From: Diphasiastrum complanatum
Lineage: Eukaryota > Streptophyta > Lycopodiopsida > Lycopodiales > Lycopodiaceae
Length of the DNA stretch: 64,000 bases
Reading direction: 5' to 3'
Assembly: GCA_029204225.1 (NCBI GenBank)
Contig: CM055112.1
Location: 31,087,907-31,151,906 of the forward strand
The notes beneath the pieces are model-generated. The model saw only the letters and a program-made list of their open reading frames with translations, was not told the DNA's origin and did not search any database. This document shows, one piece after another, positions 39,133-48,900 of this stretch (position 1 is its first letter; each line of letters starts with the position of its first letter). The position numbers and the translations under genes were made by a program.

Positions 39133-40029
39133 ACTTCCCTCCAAGCAAGCCGCCCGACATACATCAAACTTAACCAACTCGAAGCTTCGTTACAAACGAG
39201 TAACATCCATTCCAAGCAAGCGGTCTGACTTACATCAGACTTAACCAACTGAAAGCTTCGTCACGAGCGCTGGAAGCCAACCCGGCGCCACGCCAGACTG
39301 GACAGCCATAAACAGGTAACATCCACCCAAGCAAGCCATTCAACTCAGCCGACAGGTTAGAGCCCGTTCCCCAAGAGCTTAACCCATTCACGTTCATGCA
39401 AGGAACACTCAGAACCACAAGCCGCGACAGATATGGAAACAACCAGTTCCTGGACCAAATGGTCCCGACAGCATACCGCTGGCGCCACGGACCGAATGGT
39501 CCCGACGGCATACCGCTGGCGTCCCGGGATACGACCCTCAGCTATGTGCCAAGTTAAAAATTTTGAAAGCGGCCTTACAACTGGCGCTTTTACCGAACAC
39601 TGAAACCCAGAAGGTAATCAGAGTCAGTTTGAGGAAAATCCCATTTTATTGATACATCTGAGAAGGTTACATTTCAAGTGTGTGACCGACCCTAGTCTTC
39701 GGGGCGCTAGCATGCCAAGGCGAGAGCCATGACAACATTCCAGCAAGAGAGGCTGAGACTTGGTTGGAGCTCGCCCTGAGTCGCAACCCGCACTCCCCTA
39801 TAGTATTGGTGTGATTCGGCACCCCCCCTCATACCAAGCACTCTACCCAAGCTGGTAAAGCACGTTTTTCTCTCTCTAGGATTTTCTCTTTCTAGAAAGT
39901 CATTTTCTCTCTCTAGATTTTATTGATCCCCAGGCTTCCTTTAATCATGCCTAGATCGTGTGAGGTGATTGCACATCGATCTGAGCTTTCTAGACTTCGC
40001 TAGAACCGATCAAAGATTTTCAGCCATAG

Positions 40030-40150
40030 GAACTTGGCGCCGGCTGGATTCTGGTCACAGTGGCGCCGGGAGCGGCGCCGGCGCCGATGGCGCCGGGAGC
40101 AGCAGGGGCGCTGCTGGCGCCGGGGACATAGCTGGCGCCGATGGCGCCGG
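40030..40150. repeat. GGCGCC palindrome cluster in the gypsy LTR
   Basis: About eight GGCGCC hexamers in roughly 120 bp, in a GC-rich island unlike the surrounding AT-rich DNA. It recurs in the right LTR at about 44000-44125. Open frames that seem to encode Gly-Ala-rich peptides here are a by-product of this repeat. Confidence 0.9.
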
Positions 40151-40181
40151 AAGTAAAGCTTGTAAAGGTAGCTTTACAACA

Positions 40182-40196
40182 TCCACCCCACCTTTA
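40182..40196 (-). other. polypurine tract of the non-coding gypsy
   Basis: The minus strand reads AAAGGTGGGGTGGA next to the 3' LTR. Confidence 0.75.
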
Positions 40197-40769
40197 TAAA
40201 ATCTGATGTCCTCATCAGATGTCAGATTAAAGTAAAGGTGTCTCCCAATTAAAATAACTATACATTTAAGCTACTTGGCACAGTACTCAATTTACTGGCC
40301 ACTTTTTATTAACATTGAAGCTGGCACACCACAAGTCGGAGGCTCAGCTCTTTGTACTGAAAAATTACATAACTTGAAAATATATCTTTGTCTGGGAAAA
40401 GCGTAGATTTGATATCGCTTTCGTAAAACCCGAGAACCTTATTAACTGGTGACAGAGGCCTTTCTTTTGAAATGTTCGCCCTTGTCGCTTCTGACTTTCG
40501 ACTTTGGAACTCCTTTGAGCTCCTGATTTGTCCTTGATGCACTTTGTGTTGAGCTCCCTGAGCTCCAGATTTGTTCAGTTCCGCACAAGTATCAAGGCTC
40601 CCTGAGCCGAAGGATTTATCGTTTGATTGCACACTTTATGGTCCACTTCGTGCCTTGTTGCTTCTGCACCTTGATTTCTCTCCTTGTCCCAGCCTGATCT
40701 TGATACTTTTCCATCTTGGCTCTTTAAGGTAGGCAAAGATTGAGTACTCCGCAATGCACCTCTCACTTA

Positions 40770-41137
40770 GCTTGGAGTAGCTCTTTGAATCAGCCCAAAT
40801 GTAACCATTGACCTCGTGGGAAGCCAAAGGGTCGCACCAGTTTGATCCGCATCCGAACTATCTCTTCGCGTTTGAATGAAGCACCATGTCCGTCGCGCAA
40901 AACTTGACTTTCACAATTCCATCACTGGTCAGTTGCCTCACAGTCAAAACAAGAAGTGTACATCGAGCTTGGCTTCAAGTAGCTCTCTTTGAATCAGACA
41001 CATGCACCCATAGTTTGCACTAGTCCGATCTCAACGCGAACTGTCCCTTAGCGTTCGTTCGAAATACCAAGTCTCTCATGCAAGACTCAACTTTCTCAGT
41101 TCCTTCATTGATCAGCTGCCTTACACGTAACACAAGC
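40770..41137. repeat. degenerate ~180 bp tandem duplication inside the non-coding gypsy
   Basis: Units 40770-40953 and 40967-41137 share GTAGCTCT.TTTGAATCAG, TCCGATCTCAACGCGAACT-like and CAGTTGCCTCACAGTCAAAA-like blocks at roughly 65-70%. No reading frame is conserved between them. Confidence 0.65.
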
Positions 41138-42045
41138 CAGCGTACTCATATGTTTCCTCATCATTGCTGGTCCAGAGAAAGCCTATAACAAACTTTCCTT
41201 TCCACAACAAAAACTTGTCAACTTATTAGGTCCAAAGTTCGCCAGTTTCCTCGTGTGAGTATGGCTAGGTCACCTTGAATTTGCCCCCATTTTGATCAAC
41301 TTTCATTCAAAATTTGCCCCAAGAGAGAGGTGTGTGTGATAGTTCCCCTCCACTTAATAAATCAGTTGATCGGACTTTAGAGTAGAGTTCTTCGGACAAA
41401 AAGCCTTTCCAACACTTTGCTTCCCATCTGCTAGGATTATGGCTCGATCCAACTTGTTGACAATCTCTGAAGAGGATCCTAGTCTTTTCCCCTTTGAGGA
41501 AAAACCCAACTGATACTGGATATCACCCATGCTCAGTGAGTTTCAGTTCCGAAGGTGGCCGTCCCAAAATGAAGACCAACTGCTCCATAGAAGATCTCCC
41601 CTAAAATTGCCCTTTCCAACTTTTGACTTCCTGCTTGCGTCTGGTGGGCGTTGTCGCAAATGAAACTAACCCAAGAAATAGGCTAGCCATCCATCCTTTG
41701 CAAACATTGAGTCGTTTCGTTGTCGTTCACGTGTGAGTACTTGAACTGCAAATCCGCCCCACAGATTCTGTAGTCCTCTTTATTTGATGGTATCAGCCTT
41801 CAAAAGAAAAGGTTCCTTCTCGAGCCATCAGCTCCTTGTATCACAAGCAATCATGCAAACCAGGCAAAGCACGAGTACTAAGACTCACCACGAATACATA
41901 CAAGTAAGACACTCAGGCAGGTTTACTAACAAGTAACAAAGACAAGGTCCCCCTTTGAGATGGTCCTGCCAACGGACCTTTGCCTGGCCGCGCCCATACA
42001 AATCGATCACAGAATCAGCCCACATAGGACACCCCTCCAACCATC

Positions 42046-42600
42046 CGTGCTTTCACCATTAAGCAGCACATTGCCTCAGTCACGCCCCACCACTTTTTGG
42101 TCGATAGCCCTTATAGCTAAACGATCGGCAGCTATCCTTGAATATACCACCCCCGTGGACGCACCCGTGCTTTCACCGTCAGGCAGCACATTGCCTCAGT
42201 AACGCCCCCACCAAATCTAGTCGATAGCCCTTATAGCTAAACGATCGGCAGCGTACCCCCCAATCGTGGACGCACCCGTGCTTTCACCGTTAGGCAGCAC
42301 ATTGCCTCAGTAACGCCCCCACAAAATTTGGTCGATAGCCCTTATAGCTAAACGAATGGCAGCTATCCTTGAATATACCACCCCCGTGGACGCACCCGTG
42401 CTTTCACCGTTAGGCAGCACATTGCCTCAGTAACGCCCCCACCAAATTTAGTCGATAGCCCTTATAGCTAAACGATCGGCAGCATACCACCCAAATCGTG
42501 GACGCACCCGTGCTTTCACCGTTAGGCAGCACATTGCCTCAGTAACGCCCCCACCAAATTTGGTCGATAGCCCTTATAGCTAAACGAACGGTGGTCATCA
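42046..42600. repeat. five-unit leader array with alternating unit length
   Basis: Units begin at CCGTGCTTTCACC at 42046, 42165, 42276, 42396 and 42508. Spacings are 119, 111, 120 and 112 bp, so two unit types alternate. One ends CTATCCTTGAATATACCACC, the other CATACCACCCAAATCGTGG or a variant. This is a dimeric higher-order pattern. More degenerate copies continue to about 42830. The related pol-bearing gypsy has one unit. Confidence 0.92.
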
Positions 42601-42893
42601 TGAATATGTCACCCCGCACCCCACAAGGCACAGACCATGCTTACACCATCCTAATGGCAGCACATTGCCTCATCTGTCCTACGTGCAGACGGCGCCAGGC
42701 CCGAACCGCGGAAACTGACCGTGCTTACACCTCAAGGGCAGCACTTTGACTCATCAAGCCCCCGTCCTGCCAACAACCCCGACCGTGGACGCACCCGTGC
42801 TTACACTGTGGGCAGCACCTTGCACAACAGTTGTCTTGATGAACCCCAAACCGTGGCCATTTCCGTGAGATTCGCATAGCTGACCGGCCAGTC

Positions 42894-42906
42894 GGCTCTG
42901 ATACCA
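42894..42906 (-). other. primer binding site of the non-coding gypsy, initiator-Met tRNA
   Basis: The minus strand reads TGGTATCAGAGCC two bases inside the 5' LTR, as in the pol-bearing gypsy. Confidence 0.92.
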
Positions 42907-42908
42907 CA

Positions 42909-44153
42909 TGTAGCGCAGGCATCCCAAAGGGAGCCGGGAACCACGACCTAGCTTCCCAGCCTTCAACTCTTGCCATCCGAACCCACTTGACATACAAGCA
43001 GTCAACTCGCCAACAACGATCAGACTTAACCAACTTGAAGTTCCAAAAACCAACATTGAGATCCAACCTGGCGCCATGCCAGATCGGGGGTCCCGACGTG
43101 GGTGACTTCCCTCCAAGCAAGCCGCCCGACATACATCAAACTTAACCAACTCGAAGCTTCGTTACAAACGAGTAACATCCATTCCAAGCAAGCGGTCTGA
43201 CTTACATCAGACTTAACCAACTGAAAGCTTCGTCACGAGCGCTGGAAGCCAACCCGGCGCCACGCCAGACTGGACAGCCATAAACAGGTAACATCCACCC
43301 AAGCAAGCCATTCAACTCAGCCGACAGGTTAGAGCCCGTTCCCCAAGAGCTTAACCCATTCACGTTCATGCAAGGAACACTCAGAACCACAAGCCGCGAC
43401 AGATATGGAAACAACCAGTTCCTGGACCAAATGGTCCCGACAGCATACCGCTGGCGCCACGGACCGAATGGTCCCGACGGCATACCGCTGGCGTCCCGGG
43501 ATACGACCCTCAGCTATGTGCCAAGTTAAAAATTTTGAAAGCGGCCTTACAACTGGCGCTTTTACCGAACACTGAAACCCAGAAGGTAATCAGAGTCAGT
43601 TTGAGGAAAATCCCATTTTATTGATACATCTGAGAAGGTTACATTTGAAGTGTGTGACCGACCCTAGTCTCCGGGGCGCTAGCATGCCAAGGCGAGAGCC
43701 ATGACAACATTCCAGCAAGGGAGGCTGAGACTTGGTTGGAGCTCGCCCTGAGTCGCAACTCGCACTCCCCTATAGTATTGGTGTGATTCGGCACCCCCCC
43801 TCATACCAAGCACTCTACCCAAGCTGGTAAAGCACGTTTTTCTCTCTCTAGGATTTTCTCTTTCTAGAAAGTCATTTTCTCTCTCTAGATTTTATTGATC
43901 CCCAGGCTTCCTTTAATCATGCCTAGATCGTGTGAGGTGATTGCACATCGATATGAGCTTTCTGGACTTCGCTAGAACCGATCAAAGATTTTCAGCCATA
44001 GGAACTTGGCGCCGGCTGGATTTTGGTCACAGTGGCGCCGGGAGCGGCGCCGGCGCCGATGGCGCCGGGAGCAGCAGGGGCGCTGCTGGCGCCGGGGACA
44101 TAGCTGGCGCCGATGGCGCCGGAAGTAAAGCTTGTAAAGGTAGCTTTACAACA
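42909..44153 (-). repeat. non-coding gypsy, 5' LTR (right)
   Basis: 1245 bp from TGTAGCGCAGGC to GCTTTACAACA, uninterrupted. It provides the template that shows where the Copia entered the left LTR. Confidence 0.95.
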
Positions 44154-44637
44154 CTTTCCCTACGTAGCAATAAACCATTGGGTACCTCACCAAATATGAC
44201 ATTTCAGATCTTATGGACGTTTTGCCTGCTTTCTCAAACACATATATAAGCAGAGCCCACGCTTATTTTTAATCAATTCATTCATTGTTCTGCATGGTAG
44301 AAAGCAAGAGTAGAGCACTTGTTGTTTTCTCTTTGTCTCAGCTGTTATGGCAGAATAAAATATTGTCTACTGTCTTAATTCAGCTTGAGTCAATGCAATG
44401 ATTCACCAACAATGTATACGTAGACTGTATTTTCACAGAAATCTGAAGGAGTGAATGACAGACACTTTTGGTTTCTCAAGAACGTTATGCTGAGTTTTCT
44501 AATTCTTGTGGAATGAATCAAACCCCTGTTGTTATTGTCTATTCTGACTGATCCTAGTTCATGGTGATTCTGCAGAATAAAGGATTCTATGCTATGCATG
44601 GATTTATAATTAGAACTGAACCCAGTAATTCATCGAA

Positions 44638-44989
44638 CTATGTTGTGTTTGGAACTGCTTTATCAGAATAACTTAGTAGCAAGTTTATGAAGACTGTTGA
44701 GGGTCGACATAGTCCATTGTAACCATTGTCTGCAACAATCGTTTGGCCTTGTGGCATTCTTGTTTTGGCTAAGTTCAGATCTAATAATGAAGCATGTGAT
44801 CTTGATACATCTAATAATTCTGAGTTCTTACTCTTCTCTAGAATCTAGATTTCTTGGTTGAACTGTCTGAATAACTTTCTTGGTGTTTGTTTGTACCATT
44901 CTCAATGGCGGTACTGGCCGCCTACCTAGAAATGTCATCAGACAACCAGCTTTACACTTCCATTTCGTTGGACTTCAAAGATAAATCTT
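44638..44989 (-). repeat. right arm of inverted repeat (partner 31473-31848)
   Basis: Reverse-complement match to 31473-31848. With the gypsy removed, the two arms and the ~1.1 kb between them would make an element of about 1.9 kb. The 44159-44637 stretch holds no recognised gene. Confidence 0.88.
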
Positions 44990-45022
44990 TATATCTCACC
45001 AATAATTACAGAATACCTCTTT

Positions 45023-46003
45023 ATGATGCTCCTCATGGGAGCGATAATCATTTATACTTTGAACGATGTCGTCATTATGTTACTCAAAGCTCATTGTGAA
45101 CCTAAAGAAAAAGAATCAGAAACAAAGGAGGTTTATGATGGACCAGCTAGGACTCAGCCAATGAATCTTGCTGAACCAAAAGTGTCAGAGAAGATTATTC
45201 AAGTTGGAGCACAACTTACTCCCAAACAATTTCATGCATTAAGAAAGTTATTGATCAAATATCAAGATTGTTTTGCTTGGACATACAAGGATCTCAAAGG
45301 GATTCCTACCATGGTTATTGATCATATGATACCCTTAATGCCTGATGCAGTTCCAAAGGTCACAAGATTTTATTGTTGTAATCCAAACGTTACGGATCTG
45401 ATAAAGAAAGAGCTTCAAAGACTACTTGAAACTGACTTCATTCATGAAATTGAACATACTGAATGGGTTTCTCCAATTGTTGTCATTCTTAAGAAGAACA
45501 GGAAGATGAGAATTTGTGTGAATTTCAGTTTTGAACAAAGCGACATGAAAGGATCACTTTCCATTACCCTTTACTGAAAGCATATTGGACCGTCTTGTTG
45601 GAGCATACGCATACAGTTTTCTGGATAGATTTAGTGGTTACAACTAAGTTAAGATAGCACCTATGCCACAAAACAGCTTTTGCAATATAATGGAAAACTT
45701 ATGCTTATAAAGTTAAGTTGGGGACTTTGTAATGCACCTAGCTCATTTCAACAAGTGATGCAGTTTGCGTTTAAGGACTACTTGCATAAATTCCTTGAAA
45801 TCTACTTGGATGATCTTGGAGTCCATGGTGTAGATACAGACCACTTGGATCGTTTGGAAAAATTATTTGAACATTGTTGCAAATACCAAATCTCCCTAAA
45901 TCCAGAAAAGTGTCAAATTTTGGTCACTCATGGGGTTGTCCTTGGACATGTAATATCAAGACATGGCATCGCTACGGATTATTCCAAAATCAAAGTCCTA
46001 TAA
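45023..46003 (+). mobile_element. Ty3/gypsy fossil, RT region
   Basis: Plus-strand remnant with YDGPARTQPMNLAEPKVSE, LLIKYQDCFAWTYKDLKGIP, FIHEIEHTEWVSPIVVILKK (start of reverse transcriptase), EIYLDDLGVHG (altered active-site region) and HVISRHGIATDYSKI. Long-linker gypsy lineages of plants (Athila/Tat type) have this layout. Several breaks; no LTR of its own. Same family as 23854-24540. Confidence 0.82.
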
Positions 46004-46009
46004 ATAGGA

Positions 46010-46138
46010 TTTTGCGGCCAAGGCCCTCTTCTCCGCTATAAATAGGGGCAAACTTGAGTTCTCCTCATGTTTAAATCTTCATTTCAATATAAGCAGATTG
46101 GCTCTCTTATGGAATGGACTTGTGAATGTCCAAACTCT
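46010..46138 (+). repeat. LTR-like repeat, copy C (partial)
   Basis: 129 bp matching the TATA and downstream part of copies A and B (CTATAAATAGGGGC, then ATAAGCAGATTGGCTCTCTT and ATGGAATGGACTTGTGAATG). Both ends are missing. Confidence 0.85.
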
Positions 46139-46467
46139 AAAATAGCTTAATGTCATGAATGATAGGTGTATATTAGGCATATTATACATAGCATTCCAAT
46201 AAACCATACACCCTAAACATTAAACCCCGTATCCCTAAACCATAAAACCTTTTCTCTAGACCCCCGAATGCTATTCTAATTTTAGATCTATGTTTTAATC
46301 TAATTAATAACTACAAGAAACTAATATTTGTATAAATCCAAATTAATATGAAAAATTTGTCATCTACATTTACGTTTTTTGTTTTACCATCTGACGACTT
46401 CATTCTTTTGCATCCGCCAGTTGTTCTATTTCACTTTTGATTTTTCATCCGCCATCTCCATTCCATT

Positions 46468-47469
46468 TTGCATCTCACAACGACACATCTACTAAGGATC
46501 TCCCTCCAGATTTTTGCCATGTTGGGAGAATCCTTGGAAGGCTGCCAAAATATGTACAATTGGGCCGGATTCATCTCACGACAACTTATTATTGCCCTCC
46601 AGAAGAGAGCCCCAATTACCTCCTTGGGATATATCTTTTTTGATGTGGCTCAAAGTCACTCCTCCATTGACTTGAAGCTAGCCTTAGTTCCAAGGGATGT
46701 TGCTGCTAGCTGAGGCTATATGTTTCATGAACATTGAGTCAAGAGGAAACATGATAGGCCATCACAACTTGTTGATACCACAACACCAGCAAAGAGGTCA
46801 AGAAACAAGATGACCACCTGCAGACCACCTCCAAAGTTTGAGACAGAGTAAGATACCCCACAGGCAAAGACCACGAAGATGATTCCTAGGAAGCATAAAA
46901 AGGAGATGGCAGGCTACAAATATGTCTCATCCAGTAGTGAAGACAATGAGGATGAAGAGGAAGGTAGCCTCCAGACAAGATGTACCCAACAACGAAGATC
47001 CTCACCTGCTGCCTCCTCACCTCAGCACCAGATGCACATCACCTAGCAGACATTGATGCAATCACTAGCTAGAAGCACCCAATCCTAATCACCATCAAAA
47101 TCCTTTCATGCTATTAACTCACCCCCTCATGCCCAATAGAGAAATGCAACAATTTGAGGTGAGGGAGAAAGGGAGTTGACTACAACCACACAAGCAGAAT
47201 AGACAATTGTAGCTGATTCCACTCAGGACAACAGAGTAGAAAAGATAGATGCAGCTGAACCTAATCAAGAAACAACAGAAGATCAAGCAGCAATCGAAGT
47301 CCAGGAAAGCCCAAGGGCTGAAGAGAAGGCTGAAGACCCCTCTCCTCTGAAGCAAGACATCTTCATCGATGCACACATACTTGAATACTTTAATGAAGGC
47401 AATCTTGTAGATGAAGAGGTGGAGATCGTACCAAGGTCCGTTGCACCATTCTCACCACTAATTTGTTAG
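46468..47469 (+). mobile_element. decayed coding stretch, probably retroelement-derived
   Basis: One plus-strand frame stays mostly open for 1 kb. It has an N-terminal part with NMYNWAGFISRQLIIALQKR, a basic part (TTPAKRSRNKM), then an acidic tail rich in Glu and Asp (SSSSEDNEDEEEGS, EAIEVQESPRAEEKA-like). The charge layout suits a gag-like or nuclear protein. I recognise no family. It has several breaks and is treated as a fossil. Confidence 0.4.
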
Positions 47470-47605
47470 AATTTAGCAATTTTTACATAGTTTTTTTGAT
47501 GCATTTGACATCTATATGTATCCACACGTGTGAGGACCTATCCACACATGTGAAGTGACACTTGTAATATTTAGATCCATTTTGCTTGGCTTTCATTTGA
47601 TGTCA

Positions 47606-47660
47606 AATATGACATCTCCCAAATATGACATCAAATATGACATCTCCCAAATTATAGGAG
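47606..47660. repeat. 27 bp tandem duplication
   Basis: CAAATATGACATCTCCCAAA followed by TATGACAT occurs twice in a row with little change. Confidence 0.9.
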
Positions 47661-47966
47661 TTAGGTCCTAGATTGTAGAAATCTAGAAGGTCAACACAAA
47701 CCACCAATGGATGATGTGGCAAACTTGGTAGATCTTATCCAAAATGGATATGGATGAGTACAATGAGCTGTCCCACATGTGTTGGATGCAGCTTAGAGAG
47801 AGATTATGGTGATTATGTACTTGATCCATGATGGATCCATTGTGAACCTAATGTTGAGAAACATTGGTTTGTGAAGCAATCTTGGTGTTTTCACTCTCTA
47901 TAGAACTTTATTTGTGAATGAATGCTTTGTAGTTTATAAGTAAACTAATTTTCTGTTGTCAGGAGA

Positions 47967-48126
47967 GAGAAAATGTGACACTATTGTCAAACTTCGTGTA
48001 TTTCTACAGACTGTGTAAAAACACTTGTAAATCTGCAAACTTTGTAAAGACACAGGAAAATCCACATAACTAGATAACAATGGATGAAGATTAAAATCGG
48101 TCAGTCGATTAGTAAGAAGGAGAATA
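47967..48126 (+). repeat. left arm of ~160 bp inverted repeat
   Basis: Matches the reverse complement of 51906-52070. Shared blocks are TGTGACACTATTGTCAAACT-like, GTATTTCTACAGACTGTGTA, AACACTTGTAAATCTGCAAA and TTAGTAAGAAGGAGAATAAT-like sequence. The pair brackets the Copia fossil at 48840-51918. Confidence 0.88.
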
Positions 48127-48242
48127 ATCCAACAAACATCACAAGCAAACTATTAGTAAAGGTCACCCTCCTTCAAAATGAATCTAACACCAATGCTTTC
48201 ACCAAAATGAAGATATTTGGATCATCAACTAAACTCTTTGAC

Positions 48243-48446
48243 TTGGCTCTGATACCATGTCAAATTTCAGAGTTTTAGGACTGAATCAGATCTACAAAGG
48301 ATCATAAAGGGTGATTGGTAGCTTGGGATCTTGATCTACATCAAGACTAGCTTCCAAATCAAGCTTCTAGTTGACAATTATTGTGATTCCAAGCAAGAAC
48401 AATGAAGAAATGATGATCCACGGCTTCACACATGTGAAGACATCTG
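48243..48446 (-). repeat. orphan primer site and partial LTR of a minus-strand element
   Basis: The minus strand reads TGGTATCAGAGCCAA at about 48244-48258, beside a TG start at 48259-48260 (TGTCAAATTTCAGAG on the plus strand). This is the layout of a 5' LTR and primer site of an element pointing left. Only about 190 bp of the LTR remains before it gives way to the repeats at 48450. The rest of that element was not found. Confidence 0.6.
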
Positions 48447-48900
48447 TCGCCTGTTAGGAATATCGTGTAAAAATGCAGTGTTGTCTTTTTTGCATTTTTC
48501 GTCCGTTAGGAATTACGTGTAAAAATGTAGTGTCGTCTTTTTTGTATTTTTGCTTGTCAGGAATTGCGAGTTAAATATGCAGAGTTGCATTTTTTGCATT
48601 GTTCAAAGTGCCTCAAATGTTAAGGAAATGACTCTGGCAAAGTGTAGGGCTACCCTAAATGAGATTTAAGGACGCTGTCAAGTTTTTTCGCAAAAATTCG
48701 ACACTGTCGTCTTTTTGCGACACTATCGTCTGTGGCAGTTTTAGTTCATTTCTGCAGAGTGACAGTTTTAGTTCATTTATGAAGACAGACTATTTACAGC
48801 CAATTTTCACCGCTTATCAGCAATCAATTTATGAGAAGGAACTGGATGACGGCAATCGCATTTGACGACCTAATCACTTAGTATATGAGATGTTGTTACA
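48447..48900 (+). repeat. LTR-like direct repeat, left copy
   Basis: Aligns with 52078-52530. Starts with three ~50 bp subrepeats (GTTAGGAAT....GTGTAAAAATG and variants, ending TTTTTTGCATTTTTCG-like), then AAGTGCCTCAAATGTTAAG, GCAGTTTTAGTTCATTTCTG and TCACCGCTTATCAGCAATCA. It flanks the Copia fossil on the left. Confidence 0.75.

Larger units (their letters stand above)
32502..40181 (-). repeat. non-coding gypsy, 3' LTR, in two parts
   Basis: Parts 32502-32702 and 39133-40181 add up to 1245 bp once the ACTTC duplication made by the Copia is counted once, exactly the length of the right LTR. Confidence 0.93.
32502..44153 (-). mobile_element. non-coding Ty3/gypsy element, split by a Copia
   Basis: Ends TG...CA with 5 bp duplications CTTTC at 32497-32501 and 44154-44158. 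Without the inserted Copia it is about 5.2 kb, with two 1245 bp LTRs and a 2.73 kb interior that holds no recognisable gag or pol. The initiator-Met primer site lies inside the right LTR and a purine tract inside the left, so it reads right to left. LTR end sequence, primer-site surroundings (TCAGAGCCGACT.GCCGGTCA), the GCTGATGTCCTCATCAG-like block beside the left LTR and the leader repeat are shared with the pol-bearing gypsy at 3369-9645. Counting by eye, the LTRs differ at about 9 sites (~0.7%), so it is young. I read it as a non-autonomous element that depends on pol-bearing relatives. Confidence 0.92.

Noticed and set aside
39969-44249. Gly-Ala-rich open frames at 39969-40199 and 43941-44249
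   Set aside because: They are produced by the GGCGCC repeat cluster in the LTR; no start context or family similarity.
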